Source: Hygrocybe punicea (taxonomy: Eukaryota; Basidiomycota; Agaricomycetes; Agaricales; Hygrophoraceae). From it: a DNA stretch of 64,000 nt. The notes under the pieces are model-generated. The model was not told the DNA's origin and did no database searches. It saw only the letters and a program-made list of their open reading frames with translations. A program made the position numbers and the translations under genes. Shown here piece by piece: positions 11,840 to 23,818 of this stretch (its first letter is position 1; each line of letters begins with the position of its first letter). The stretch covers positions 5,270,001-5,334,000 of the forward strand of contig OY744468.1 in NCBI GenBank assembly GCA_963556145.1, written 5' to 3'.

Positions 11840-12708
11840 TACACTGGATTGTGTATTGGAGGGAGTTATCCGAACTACTTGTATAATACTCAGGGATCAG
11901 GCAGATTTCAATCTTGCGTGCGAGATCGATCTTACGAATCGACATCTGATCTTCAAGGTCTATAACATATGGATCGATTAAGATTCAGTGTCCCTCGTGG
12001 CACTGCTGCCCGATTTCAAGTTACTTCCGCTTGCCGTCATGCCTTTGTGCACGCTGAAATCAAATACAGCCATCAGAATGCTTGAGGACCATGGAGGCTC
12101 CTGAAGACACCCCCTTTTCCTCCGAAATGTCGGCTCTCACCGTGACGATACGGTTGGACATAGTGTCGGCTCCATTGTTGCACGTTCTCGCGGCTTACGA
12201 CTGCTTTCACAGCGCTGCAGCGCGCACCTTGAAACAACTCGTTCGTAACTCTCCAATAGTTATCCAGTGAGGAAGGCAGCTCGGGAGGTGCAAACTCGTT
12301 ACAATGGGTATCGCTACGTAATCGGCACGGAACTTTGAGTATTTGACCGGCGAGGACAAGGTCATCACGCGCTCGTCTCCCTCTTGACCTTCGTCCCTGG
12401 GTGCTTCACCGTCAGGGGTAGAGTGGGTAATGCACCTTTGATCCTCATCCGTCGTGCTATTGCCCCCAACTTACAGATCTAAGCCAGGCAATCGTTGTGC
12501 TTGAGCTTCGCCGCATGTCCTGGAACGTGTATCACTCGAGGATGATCCTGATGCAGACATGACGCCGGGAATGCTTGTCGGAGTTACTCTTCGATTGAAA
12601 ACGCGAAAATATCGTTGGAGTGATCAAGCCTATACTCTGGTGATCTTCAGATCAATGTGCTCCGTACCGGTTCACCTTTTGATATCGGAGCGTGGTAACT
12701 GACTGGGG
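11840..12708. other. Intergenic between convergent GH79 and enoyl-CoA hydratase genes
   Basis: About 870 bp between two gene 3' ends. Only short ORFs without support. No RNA gene or repeat was recognised. Confidence 0.5.
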
Positions 12709-14067
12709 CTATGACTGGTGAGGTAGGACAAGCTGACAGTTAATGTTTTCCCAAGCAATTCCGAGAACAGAAGAGGCTTCGAGGACCTACATATGACTAC
12801 ACGAGACATATACATGTTATAGTTTTGACTGCCTATGCCTGGTGTCGATTGATGTCCACTACACACATGAGAGACAATGCAACATCTGGCATAGCAAGAA
12901 CTTACCCAAGGGTACCACGGCGACGAGTTCTTTGACAGTGTATCAGGAAACTTGGCCGGCCGCCGTTCTTTAAAGGACTTGACGCCCTCTGCAGCATCAG
13001 CGCTCGACCCAAGAATCTTAATTGCCCTCGAGTCCAAGATGTGGTTCTCTTCGATGCTGGCTCCAGGGTGTAGCAGTAGTCCTTTAGTATAGGCAACAGA
13101 GAGCTGGGATGTGTTTGCCGCCAGTTCCCGAGCAAACTCGAGCGCAGCGGGTAAAACCTGCTCGCGCTTGGGTATGATTTTGTAGTACAAGTCGCGGATG
13201 TGACGTGAATCTGGAGTAACAGTTTCGCCGCCGAGAAGAAGGGCAGTTGCGTTCGCATACCCAAGTAGACGCGGTAGCAACCAGGAAGCCATTGCTAAAA
13301 AAGTGGGCCAAAGAGTGAGCCTGATATTAAATCACAAAAGTCGCAATTTGCGCGCAATCACATTCGGGGGCAATTCCGCGTCGGACGAAGGGAAACGTCA
13401 GCTTTGCCCCTTCCCACACAAAACGAAAGTCAAAGGGCAATTGCATTGCCGTCATGCCCACTCCCGCCTGTCAACCAGGTTCAAGTGTGGGAAACGAACG
13501 GTCGAGTGGAGGACGTACCGCATGCCCATTCACCGCCGCAACAGTAATCTTGCGGCAGCGGAGAATGCTGAAAGCAACTACACCCCCTGGATCTCTGTGG
13601 GCTACAGTTCTGCATTGGTAATTCTCCATCGTAAAAGAGTTATGCCACTAACCGTGTTCGCCTTCCTTTTCTGAGGTCGGGTTCCAAAGTGAGCTCCAAC
13701 CCGCCGAGATATCAGCCTGAACTCGTAATCAATACCTGAAAAGACATCGTATAGGACGCTTTCGTGAGTGCTGACCCCAGAACAATACGCTGGCGCCGTG
13801 TGCTCAGCGGTCATCACAACAGCCCGAACACGATCATCTTTATCCAACAAGTCGAAAGCACGGATGAGTTCCGCTACAATAGTCCCACCAAAGCTATTTC
13901 TCCTGGATTCAAAGGGATCTCAATATTAATCATCTCATGAATGAAACGCGAGACTCTCGTTGAATCGCTCACTGGTTGGCACGGTTGATCAACACGACCG
14001 CAACTGGTTCATCCAAAGTGACGATGATGTCCTTGAAGCCAAAAGAGTCGTATTTCGGTAAAGACAT
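12709..14067 (-). CDS. Enoyl-CoA hydratase/isomerase family protein, 313 aa
   Basis: Crotonase-fold enzyme of fatty-acid or related acyl-CoA metabolism. Seven exons in phase: 13973-14067, 13776-13902, 13653-13716, 13519-13601, 13362-13467, 12906-13294 and 12709-12786. Family blocks: VVLINRANQRNSFGG, VRAVVMTAEHTAPAYCSGAD (first oxyanion-hole region), ITVAAVNGHAAGVGM (second oxyanion-hole region), FPFVRRGIAPES (conserved Glu) and the C-terminal helix LLPRLLGYANATALLLGGE. It resembles the peroxisomal Delta3,Delta2-enoyl-CoA isomerase/hydratase-like group common in fungi. The predicted end is LVLPHQS, with no SKL-type peroxisomal signal, so location is open; the last 26-codon exon is the least certain. 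An upstream in-frame Met (MEKPLQ) also exists. Confidence 0.88.
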
Positions 14068-14621
14068 TGAACTGGATAACGGCTGGGAGCGGTAGAGCTG
14101 AGTTTGAATTGGAAAGACCGCCGCTTCCGGCAAAATCTGCAATGGTTTCTCCACCTTTTTGACCTCGCGACCGTACGGGCGTTAATCGACGCGACGCCGT
14201 GTGTTTGTGAGGTGAAACTGGAAGGCGGGCGTTGCCTTTGCGTCAACGGGGTCTTGGGCTACGTAGTTGGTGCTGGAGGGGGACCTGCCAGTGGGAAGTG
14301 GAGCACCGGTCATATCAGCTACCTTCTCTCGTTTTATTCGCCGTCGCTTCCTCATCTACGTCACCGTTGTCGCCATAGTCGTTTTCGTCTTCGTTTCCGA
14401 TTTGTCTTCGTCTTCATTGCCGTACGCGTTACGTATACCCTTGTTAACCTCGTATGCAAAACATGCATGTCAATTGGCACAGGGGGGAGACGAGCCCCAG
14501 TTACATTGTCGCAATAGAATTCGTCAAATAAATAAATAATAACCGTGACAGTTCAGAGTTCAGAGAAAACCTTGCTTCGAAACATCAAAAACGCTCTAAA
14601 GGTCAATCAACTGGTCAACGT
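14068..14621. other. Intergenic, no gene seen
   Basis: About 550 bp between the enoyl-CoA hydratase start and the 3' end of the next minus-strand gene. A plus ORF of 137 codons crosses it but looks like a shadow of the flanks. Confidence 0.45.
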
Positions 14622-16704
14622 TCAACGTTTTGTCTTATTCAACTTCATGCTCAAGTTCATGAGAAACCCGTCTAGTTTGATACTCGATGTCCTCCCACTT
14701 TCGTCAAGAGTTCCACACACCGCTGGATCCTTTTCCTGTCTTTGGACAGCAGCATCCGAGGTTATCTCTGGGGGAGCCTTCGACGCGTGGACGACGAAAA
14801 CGTATTCCGACAAGTCTCCCAATTGTATAAACCGTATGGTATTCGTTCCTGAACGTAGATGGTCCGTCACATCCACGGCAGGACCAGCCAGTTTCTATAT
14901 ACACACACACACACACACACACACATCCAAGTTAGCGACATTGCGTAGAAAGAACAAAACCAACTTTTTTTTTTCTCACCAGATCGACAGGCATCCAGGT
15001 CCGTCCAAAGCTCCGCCCGCGGTTCACCTCCACAACGAGCTTACCCCCAGGCGGCCAGTGCGTTTTGATGGCCCACATGGCGCTGGCAATGGCTTCAGGA
15101 GTTACAACGTGGTCAAAGGCATGGCAAGTCGATGAGAAATCACTGATGGGGAGACAAAGGATGTGGAGGGCGGCGGTAGGCTTGCGTGTGGAGTCCACCT
15201 CGCTCAAATCGGGCCTTGATGCACATATCAGACAAAAAAGCAAAGAAAATAATTAACTCGAAACTTACTCATTATCGAGTAAACCTATTCCAGGTTCGAC
15301 TTCAAAAGTAATGTCGATGATATCGGCCTGAGATAGCCCCACTTTGACAAACCATAACCCTGGAACTAAGAGGCGTGGGCTTGCAGGAGGATCGTGATGG
15401 GATGCTTCGCCTTGGTGAAGAGGGGTAGGCTGGTTTTGCACAGAATGTGAAAAAGTTTGCGAGTGCGTAATATCGGGCTGCTGGTGATTATTTAGTGGGG
15501 CAAAGGCCATGGTATCATGATGTGGTGGGTGAACGGAACGAAAATCCCCAATACTTCCATGCCTGGGGCGTTTCGCACCAGATGATACAAGTAACTGAGG
15601 GTCGAGAGGATTCGGGACAATCGGCGTCTGTTCAACGCGTACAGCGTACGGGGGAGGTGGGGACCAGAACAACTGCAGGTGCTCTGGCGGAACTGGTAGC
15701 TTCTCCATATATCTATGCTTCGGTGACCTGTGCTCGCCGTGTGGCCCATCCTGGTCCTCCCGTTTCCGCTTCTTCCAGCCATCCGGATACTCCTGCATCG
15801 GGGTCGCGAGAAGTGTCCGCTTGGCAATCTCGGCTGTGCGGTGCATTTCACCACCACGCAGCATCGCCTTGGGGGCTTTGGGGGCCCTTTTGGGAGAAAC
15901 CTTGTGCTTGAACGGAGTTGCGAGGGGCGACGCCGGCGAAACTTGATTTACTGGCATGACCTCAGCATCGTTCTGACAGACAGACATAGCGCCATTCCGA
16001 ATTATCCCTGGGCGCGCAGTCCTTCGTGCATCTCCCTCGTTGCCGCGCTTCACAAGATCCCGAATAATGCCATTTCTTCCACCAGCCAGACTGGCCCCTC
16101 GATCATTACCTGCCATCCTACGTGTGGCCAGCTGTCTCCGTACTTCTGCGGCCTTCGCCATCAATTCAGCACAACGCACGTCTGTCAATTGCGCGCGGAT
16201 CTCATCCCCTGACTGCGTACCCTTGTACCCACTACGCAGCTTCGCGTTCTGCAGCACTATGGGAAGTAGCACGGTCCTGCACTGATCAAGAATGGACGGA
16301 GGCGGCGATTCCGGGAGGGTTGGGGGTAGATCGGGGGATTTCAAGTGGTCGGCGAATTCCATTTTGGGTGAGAGATGAACGCTGGGGGGTGGGGAGTCGT
16401 TGCCTAAGTCAGGATCGTCCATTTCTACATCCGAACCAGTGAAATGCAACAGGTTATCAACGGCTGCTTCCGAGCCAGCCGAGTAAGACGCAGGCTCTGA
16501 CGGACTTGCCGTCACTGTTACGTCTTCCACCGCATCGTGTTGAGTGGTCACAGTCAAAGTCTGAGAGGGTAGGTCACTGGTGCAGGAATCAGTTACTAAA
16601 TGAAACTTGCGACCGGAAGAAGAACTTGAACGTGCCCCTCTGGACGAACGGCCAGCCCTATTGATGATGTGTCCTCCAGCACGATATCCAGGGGATCGCC
16701 CTTG

Positions 16705-16735
<31 letters not shown>

Positions 16736-17042
16736 TGTCGTTGTCGTCGTCGTCGTTTGTGGTAAAGTTGCCAATGCGATCCAAGAGCTTGATCGGAGAG
16801 ATTGTGATGGCGGCGGTTTCCGCCGGTTTATCCAAGCGACTGAGCAGTGAAGGACTCTGGGAACTAGCTGGCTTCCGTTTCCTATTCATGCCGGGGGTAG
16901 GCGACGGTGGGGAGAATGATGGGGCATGATTGTCGCTACCCAAGGGTTCTTGGGCGAGCAGAGTTTGATCCCAAGTCTGGACAACTCTGGGGCTGATGCG
17001 CATTGCCAGACTGGGATTTTTATCAAGCGCTCGGAAAGACAT
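14622..17042 (-). CDS. Large Ser/Pro-rich, probably nuclear protein of unknown function, 742 aa
   Basis: Four exons in phase: 16614-17042, 15269-16560, 14980-15214 and 14622-14894. Not assigned to a family. The N-terminal half is disordered: SSPSLLSRLDKPAE-like text, then an Asp/Asn run of about 18 residues encoded by a GTC/GTT trinucleotide repeat (plus-strand 16700-16757). The middle has basic patches (WKKRKREDQDG, KHKVSPKRAPKAPKA) that could be nuclear localisation signals. The C-terminal ~170 residues look folded: LWFVKVGLSQADIIDITFEV, HWPPGGKLVVEVNRGRSFGR, then VDVTDHLRSGTNTIRFIQLG. That end vaguely recalls the beta-sandwich layout of PINIT-type domains, but this is only an impression. 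The third intron contains a (CA)n microsatellite. Confidence 0.75.
14898..14926. repeat. (CA)n microsatellite in an intron
   Basis: About 13 CA units on the plus strand inside the last intron of the minus-strand gene at 14622-17042, where they read as GT repeats just before the acceptor TATATAG. Confidence 0.9.
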
Positions 17043-17234
17043 GGAGATGGATGGATATGGGTCTTAGACAGGGGCATTAACTTGGAGCTATGTTTTTTTC
17101 CGGAGGTGCTTGAAGTCACGGTTGTCTCGAACAGTACTGGGCATAAATAGGGACATCAATTAAATAATTATCTATCGGATGGTGTACAAGTAAATGTAGA
17201 TAGGCACTGTCGCTCTGAACGTGGTACGTGCGGT

Positions 17235-18056
17235 TCATCCATGCGATGGTGGTTCGGAAACGAGGAAACCCACTAGGCAGGCATCAAGCATATATTCGAG
17301 ATTTACCCAAGAATGGGTAGCAGCTGATTGAAAGGGCAAATTCCTGAGCGTGTGATAGCAAGACACCACGACGGAAGAAAGATATCGCACCAAATAGCTT
17401 GGTCCCGTCACGGCCAGCCACTCGCATAAGCTCCTTCTCGCCTCCGGGATGAAATGGGAGAAACGGGGTGATGTTATACACTTTGCCACCGAATGCAGAC
17501 CAGGCATCATCTGGTTTATTGTGCGTCTTGAGCACCGATGGTGGTATACGCATGAGAGCGTCAACTCCCTGGGAGTGATAGATATAACTTCAAGTTTACT
17601 TGTTTAAATTAATCTACACACCCGCAAATTTTCTCCAGACGCCTTCAAGTTAGCCCAGTCAAGGGGACTGTGCCTTGGGGCAAGCGCAACCTTTCCCTTT
17701 CTTTTGGAGGTGTTATTGGGTTGTCGGGTGGTGTTCGGAACAGCCAGAGATGAAGATTGAAGGACTGATAGCAAGACGCCGGGCTTGCGACTTGCCAAGT
17801 TGGGCAGAGGCGGTGGCGGCATGAGTTCAGAGTCCGTAAGGACTGCGGGAAGCCCTGATGAAGGGCCTGATACTCGCTGGGTGCTGGACAGACTAGGAAA
17901 CGCGGGGGGTGTGTCGATGTCTTCTTCGCCGTGGTCCTCATCGTCAGATGGCGGAGACGAGCTTGCTACAAGAGTCGGAACAGGGAGAGTGATTGGTGGC
18001 TTGGTGTCCACAGCAGGGGCTCTAGTCCATAGCCAAGTGGGAAGGTAGGCGGACAT
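17235..18056 (-). CDS. Cytochrome b5-domain protein, Irc21-like, 233 aa
   Basis: Three exons in phase: 17622-18056, 17391-17568 and 17235-17323. Residues 1-130 are a Ser/Pro-rich disordered leader. A conserved segment then reads HSPLDWANLKASGENLRGVD, followed by LMRIPPSVLKTHNKPDDAWS. The heme domain has KVYNITPFLPFHPGGEKEL with the first heme-ligand His in HPGG, and the second axial His is supplied by the last exon (AATHSWVNLEYML). This arrangement is that of yeast Irc21 and the b5 part of cytochrome b5 reductase 4. There is no membrane anchor, so it is probably soluble; the role is electron transfer to an unknown partner. Confidence 0.87.
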
Positions 18057-18728
18057 GGTGGTTTCTTGTCAAGAGGAGTGTGTGCTCACGTGTATATAAG
18101 ACCAAGATCGACATTCGGCAGCCGTTGAAGCGAGCTGTCCCTATCAATTGATAGCGCAATTTTCCGCTCGAAGCAGTGCAGAAATACGGAAACAGATGTT
18201 GACTTGAAACCACAAATGTCTGAACGGATTATTATCAAGATGCCAAGGTGCGACAGGTACGATGTCTCGGGTTTGCTTTCAACCGATGCACAGAATTCTC
18301 TTTTCCAACTTCACAAATGATTCCCAGTGAAAAGTCGGTCAATTGTGGTCGATTTTCTTCCGTTGTGTGCTGAGATAATGGATGTGAAAGACGGTAATTC
18401 AAGATTGGCTCCATGATAGATATTTTGCTTTTTTCCTCGATTACTCCTCGATTATACCAGATTAAATCTTAAGAGAATATATTGTAACTACATCTTCGTG
18501 GCGTTGATTATCTCTGTTCTTTCTATTAGAATAATCTATGATAATTGCTCGCAATTCCTCTCATTCTATTACATGTAATGTAATTGCAAGAAATCTTTTG
18601 ACGTCTATTAGGCAAAGCCGAAAATAATATACAGTAATTGTGTCCACATGCACCGTTACCTGGCCCCCAATATTGTTATACCAGCTGCGCCTTGTCTGAG
18701 AGTGAATCGTGCAAAAAAGTGAACGAAT
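18057..18728. other. AT-rich intergenic region
   Basis: About 670 bp between a gene 5' end and the 3' end of the next minus-strand gene. From roughly 18400 to 18680 it is markedly AT-rich. No gene seen. Confidence 0.5.
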
Positions 18729-19753
18729 CTACGACTCGGAACGAGTCTTCTTGCCTTTCTAGAGAGAATGTTAGAATCTGCAACTCAGATCAGTAGAGAG
18801 CGGTGTACATACCAAAGCCTTTGCCAGCGAGGTATAATGCTAAAGTGATTCCGAGCCATCTTAGCGTTGTCAAGCCAATCAATATTATGAACATCGCTCA
18901 CCCGAAGCTCTTCCTTTGCGAGAGTCTTGTAATATTCCTTGAAGTCCGCTTTCAAGCCACCAGGGTGTGTCTCTAACCATGCACGCATGCAGAGATTCCT
19001 AGATCAAGATGTTAACGCTGAGTGTCTCAAACAACAAGCAATTGAGACGTACATCGGAGTATCCGCAGCCCCCAGAACAGCATAAGCGCTTTTCAGCAAA
19101 GGTTTCTCGGCCTTTGCGCCAGTCCTCTTCCTGCCTGCTTGGCTCGTACTCGTGGTTGGTTCAGGTATGTGCTCGGAGGGGTCCTTCGGAGCTGGTGTGG
19201 TATCTTCACCAGTAGCCGCATAGCTTGCAGGTGTGTCCTCCATGCCGATACTCATAGTGTTCACAGGCACGTTGACTTTACCAGTCGCATCGCTTACAGG
19301 TGCGTCGTCTAGGCCGCTGATGACGCCGGTACTCGTAGCGTTCGCAGGCATGTTGACTTTACCCATAGCCGCATCGCCCGCAATTGTGTCGTCCATGCTG
19401 CCAATGATGCCGGTACTCGTAGTGTTCGCAGGAATGATAACTTTACCCGTAGCCACATCGCTCGCAGGTGCATTGTCCATGCTGCTGGTACCGGTACTCG
19501 TAGCGTTCGCATTCCTCCTTGTCTCCCAGTCTTCTGGGGTATCAACGTCATGATCTCCTGAGTTCCCTGCGCCTGATTGCATATCAGATCCCCCGGGCCC
19601 ATCTTGTGTAGAATCGGCAGCCTCGACGGCAGGTGGCAAAGGCTGGCGAGGACCACGAGAGTTCAGGAATTCTGCCAAGGCCGCATCTGTAGTTGCCTGG
19701 TAGTATCGACGGAATGTTGCTCTAGAGGCATGCTGTCGGGGACGAGGTGGCAT
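18729..19753 (-). CDS. Hypothetical protein with four ~28-residue tandem repeats, 284 aa
   Basis: Four exons in phase: 19053-19753, 18902-18998, 18813-18839 and 18729-18758 (the last two encode only HYTSLAKAL and KGKKTRSES). The N-terminus is basic (MPPRPRQHASRATFRRYYQA). Residues ~80-190 are a degenerate tandem repeat with the pattern NATSTG..SMD/EDAPASDVATGKV..PA, repeated four times and encoded by an ~80-bp minisatellite (about 19185-19515). After it come basic residues (AGRKRTGAKAEKPLLKSAYA) and a charged helical tail (ADFKEYYKTLAKEELRHYTS). No family recognised; a nuclear or chromatin role is only suggested by the basic tail. Confidence 0.6.
19185..19515 (-). repeat. Coding minisatellite, four ~80-bp units
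   Basis: Degenerate tandem units, each containing a GTACTCGTAG(C/T)GTTCGCAGG-like core on the plus strand, in frame in the hypothetical gene at 18729-19753. Unit lengths differ by multiples of three, so the frame is kept. Confidence 0.8.
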
Positions 19754-20270
19754 GGTTAGAGATCACGGCTTATATTATTATTAATAATCGATCGTAACCT
19801 TTTACAGACATAGTGTAAAATAAATTATTAAAATCTTATCTAAAACATCGACTTTTATGGAGCTGGACCTAACGATTGTAGTTTATCCAGTTTAACATCC
19901 GAGTTCCAGCAACTATGCGCGCCACGCAGGATCTATTAGTCCAACAGGTGGATGAACTAATGAAAGAAGACGATCTCGATGGAGGGTCTCAAGTTCGCTG
20001 CGTCTCCGAGTCGGGGTGGGCAAGTAAACCGCGACCTCGTAATCCATCTTGAATTTGGCCCTGGATCTTTACACTTTTTAGTCAGGCGGAAGGACGCATT
20101 ATTATTGTTGAAGGCGCCGCAGGCAGAAGAGGAGATTATTAGTGCCAGACTAGATCTATGTGAACATTCAACTTTACTATGCTACCATCTGGCTCATCTC
20201 CACTGTCATTGGGGGGACAAGACCACCACAGAATACGTATTTCTCAAGAAATAATAACAACACATCGCCG
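19754..20270. other. Intergenic with a doubtful short plus-strand ORF
   Basis: Between two minus-strand genes. A plus ORF from the ATG at 19914 (MRATQDLLVQQVDELMKEDD) reads about 45 codons, and another frame continues to 20254. Neither shows a family match; they may be remnants of a gene or chance. Confidence 0.25.
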
Positions 20271-21776
20271 TTACTCCGTTAGTACCTTACTCAGAGCTTC
20301 TTCCTCTATAGCTTTTGCTTGTATCCTCCCCTCCCTCAACCTCTCCAGCCCACTCTTAATACTCTTCATATGCACCTCCACAGGGATCTGCCCAGAAGTC
20401 AATTCTGGCGCAGCCACCCTTTCCCTTAGGTCCTCCATATCCTCGCTCATCGCCTGCAGTGTCTGCCACGCGGCCACAACATGCACCAGGGCACGTTTCC
20501 GGTAACCACCCAAATTCTGCAGCAAAACCAGGTTTTCATCGAACCCGCGCAGCTCACGCCGGTTCCCGCCTAGTTTGGTCCATAGCTCAGAGAGGAGCTC
20601 CGACTTGGCGGAGGAGATGGACGAGTCCTCGCGGGAGACGAGCTCGTGCAGTGTCGAGAGCCGTTCTTCCAGATTGTTGAGATTAGCCAAGGAGACTTCA
20701 GCCTCGAGGATGAGACGTTGCATTGAGGCGGAAAGGACGCTCATGGCTTCTGTGAATGTTTTTGTAACGACCTCCTGGGGACGCGGCAGGGTGGACCAAG
20801 ACAGAAGAGATTTGAAGGAATACGGTGACGCGGTCCTTGCGACTGTGGCTTCGATGGTGTGTAGAGCATAGTCATTTATAGCCATAATTCTAGAGTAGTT
20901 TGTTAGTACGAGCACATTGGCTGCATTCAAACTGTGAACGCACCCGTCCACTGCACCGCCCACTTTCGAGCTCAATTTCTGCAACCCTCTTCCGGTCTTT
21001 CTCGCATCATCCACAAATTCAACCAACGACTCCGCAAGCATATCCCGGCTTTTCAGATCACTGACACGAACGAGTGTAACCAGATCTGATGTCGCCATCT
21101 CCGCCTTCTTGATTTCCAACGAGAGCCCGGAACCCCCTACAGATTGATCCAAAAGCTGCTCAAATGTCGCACTTTGCACATCTACGAGTTTGGGATAGTC
21201 GGCCCATCGAGGTGCTTGTTTTCCGTGGTGCGGGAGCGCAATCGACTGGCACAGGGAGGTGTGGGATATACCAGGAACAGCGCACAACGGAGCGAACGCC
21301 GCTCGCAATGTGTGCGAGACTCGGCTAATGATCAACGCAAGGAACCATAGAAACAAGAGGAGGGAGAGCGGTCTGCGAAGGAGGCGAATAGCTCGGAGGA
21401 AGACGTCTCCGCCGTACGACATGGTGAAAGTGACTCCTTTTGCCAACCCCGTGGCCAATTCCTCTCTGGAAATGATGGGCGTGGATGTGGATGGGGCTGC
21501 TGGCTGCTTTGTGGGAGCGGTAGTGGCCACAGTGAATTGTTTTCGCGGAGAAACAGCGACATAGACTACCCGCCCCGCTCTCCGTTTACGCGGTGTGATG
21601 GGCGGCGAGCGCCGTGACTCTGAACTTGGAGGTGTTATTGGTCGTGCCGGGGATTCACGTTGAGGGACGTCCTCCCACATCCCATCAACACCGGAATCAT
21701 GTAGCTGGCCATAGCGGTTTGAATTTAGCTGCGCGTTTGCATTGGAGACGGCGGCGTAGTACTCCAAGTTATGCAC
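20271..21776 (-). CDS. Single-pass membrane protein with long helical C-terminal region, 501 aa
   Basis: One open exon of 501 codons; not identified. Residues 1-110 are Ser/Pro/Arg-rich and disordered (for example PITPRKRRAGRVVYVAVSPR). A hydrophobic segment at about 137-153 (PLSLLLFLWFLALIISRV) is flanked by Arg residues (RAIRLLRRP before it), so the N-terminus probably faces the cytosol or nucleoplasm. The region after it (~200-500) is rich in Leu, Glu, Lys and Ser with heptad-like spacing (LEAEVSLANLNNLEERLSTL; LRELRGFDENLVLLQNLGGY-type text), suggesting coiled coil in the lumen or outside. The organisation recalls organelle-tethering or nuclear-envelope proteins, but no motif proves it. 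No introns, unlike its neighbours. Confidence 0.75.
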   Translation of the reverse strand: MHNLEYYAAVSNANAQLNSNRYGQLHDSGVDGMWEDVPQRESPARPITPPSSESRRSPPITPRKRRAGRVVYVAVSPRKQFTVATTAPTKQPAAPSTSTPIISREELATGLAKGVTFTMSYGGDVFLRAIRLLRRPLSLLLFLWFLALIISRVSHTLRAAFAPLCAVPGISHTSLCQSIALPHHGKQAPRWADYPKLVDVQSATFEQLLDQSVGGSGLSLEIKKAEMATSDLVTLVRVSDLKSRDMLAESLVEFVDDARKTGRGLQKLSSKVGGAVDGCVHSLNAANVLVLTNYSRIMAINDYALHTIEATVARTASPYSFKSLLSWSTLPRPQEVVTKTFTEAMSVLSASMQRLILEAEVSLANLNNLEERLSTLHELVSREDSSISSAKSELLSELWTKLGGNRRELRGFDENLVLLQNLGGYRKRALVHVVAAWQTLQAMSEDMEDLRERVAAPELTSGQIPVEVHMKSIKSGLERLREGRIQAKAIEEEALSKVLTE

Positions 21777-21973
21777 TCACTTTCCTTGATCGTAGCGGTT
21801 GCATTATTGAAGGGGACAGAACTAACGAGCGAGATGACAATAATTATAATACAGCAAGGACACAGGCTGGTTGGAACTTGGAGACAGCAAGAATTAGCAT
21901 TAAATGAACGAGGACTCGCGCAGCGCGCAGCAAAACGGGTGAACTCTAATTTACGTATTTGGTAGCCAAACCC

Positions 21974-23818
21974 CTACGAGTGCCCGACTGTGAGCTGCGG
22001 GCGATACGGCTCTTCGAGGTACTTGATCTCGTCTTCGGTGAGTTTCACGTGAACACCAGCTTGGAGCAAATGAACGCGGTCGAACACAGGCACACAGAAA
22101 GACGGGTGGAAACTCATACCGATGATGTCCTTCAAATTTTCCATGCTGGTAGTACCAACGATGGGAGCAGTTACACCTTCAATATAACATTGGTTGGTGG
22201 TGGAGAACTAAAGGGATATATCGTAACACGTACCCTCTTTGGATAGACACCATGCGATGGAGACCTGAGCCATACTAATTCCCTTCTTCTTTGCTACCTC
22301 TTCCACGCTGCATTGAAATGATTACTCAAGTAGCTCAGCACAAAAAATGAACGGCAGGACAAACCGGTCTACAATGGTCGCTGTGAATGGGTTGGCGCCA
22401 TACCTTGATTTTAACCTTGAACGTGGTAGGTATGACATCGTAATCAGGGTGGCGAAGCTAGTGCAACATACCAATCTGTTGATCCGCGTTTTGTCTGATC
22501 CTTGAGCGGCCGAGCGAGGGCGCCTCGTGCAAGAGGTGAATATGGAATGCCGCCCACACCCAAGAACTATCAGATAGCTCGTCTCAACCGGGGAGTGAAA
22601 TGCTCGAGGGGAATACCTTGAGGGTGGGGAACATCTCTCTTTCTTCTTCACGATACAAGAGACTGTAATTATTTTGCATAGAGATGAAGGGGGTGAGATT
22701 GTTTGCGATTGCATAATCTAGAAGTGCGACGTGGAAGGTCGGTCGGTGCGTCGGAAGAAGATAGGAACAGGAACTCACTTTGCATTGCGTGGACTGAAAA
22801 GTGTTGAACGACGTGAAATCAACATCATCACTTGCACAAGAGGTAAGATTTCACATTGCCATGCCCAACACGAGCTCATCCCGATATATCGAACGTATCC
22901 GGCTTTCACAACATCGTGAAGAGCTTGCATCTGTATGTCATCATCAGAAAGCATCGAGCAAAACTCAATAAATAATTACAGTCTCCTCGATCGGCGTTTC
23001 ATAATCAAATCGATGACCTGGCATTCTGTCGTCAGACCGTGATAATCACATTCACTGCGGAATGGAAATCAAACATTGAAAAACGTCCACATAGTCGAGC
23101 TGTAAGCGTTCCAGACTATGCTTCAGGGACTCAAAAATATGCTGCGAATTTCAGCTTCAACCAAACACAGATCAGCTAAAAGGGTTGAGAATATTAACTT
23201 TGCGGCTGAGTCCGTGTTGGTTAACGTAACCCAGATCCTCAGGGGGTCCGGTTATCAGAGGAGTTCCGTACTCACGGCCTACGGGAGCATACACCTAGCT
23301 CGAAAATAACTAATTAGAGACTGGATATGATGACAATAGACAAACCTTGGTCATAACGACTATTTCCTCCCGAGGCAGTTTCAGCTGCTTGATAGCTTTG
23401 CCCAAGATAACTTCTGAGAGGCCGTTGGAATAAACCTGGATCGTGTATCAGATTACTGAAGATAAGGCAATCTGCGCTGACACGGACGTTAGCGGTATCG
23501 AAGGTCTGGATGCCCGCATCATATCTAACATTACAGTCAGAGCGTTCAAAAAGAGATGACTTCAGTTCATGCATAGATATTCAGCACGTACGCGGCCTTG
23601 ATATGTTTGATACCCTCTTCTTCCCCAAGAACCCACTCCTGCCATTGCGGGTCCCCGTATTGCATTGTGCCCAAGATGATCCTGGACACCTTTAACCCCG
23701 ATTTACCCAAGCGGACTGCGAGTGGGTAGGCCAATTCTGATCATACTGTCTTGTTGTTAGAGGAGAACAGCGACTGACCATAGGGAACCTTCGGATTTTC
23801 AGCTACTTCTGTAGCCAT
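21974..23818 (-). CDS. Aldo-keto reductase (YakC/versiconal-reductase-like), 355 aa, 15 exons
   Basis: NADPH-dependent oxidoreductase of the aldo-keto reductase superfamily. Fifteen exons splice in phase: 23779-23818, 23592-23736, 23488-23524, 23346-23435, 23199-23294, 23075-23141, 22980-23017, 22855-22930, 22779-22793, 22617-22717, 22472-22566, 22365-22415, 22234-22307, 22120-22176 and 21974-22059. Catalytic tetrad: Asp in GIQTFDTAN, Tyr in VYSNGLSEVILG, Lys in EEIVVMTK and His in VDVFQCHRFDYET. Further barrel marks: LGTMQYGDPQWQEWVLGEEE, YVRYIGMSSCWAWQF, ISMQNNYSLLYREEEREMFP, IPYSPLARGALARPL. The cofactor loop is APIVGTTSMENL. The intact frame over 15 exons argues for a working gene. Substrate unknown; related fungal enzymes reduce aldehydes or polyketide intermediates. 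One exon is only 15 nt. Confidence 0.93.
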
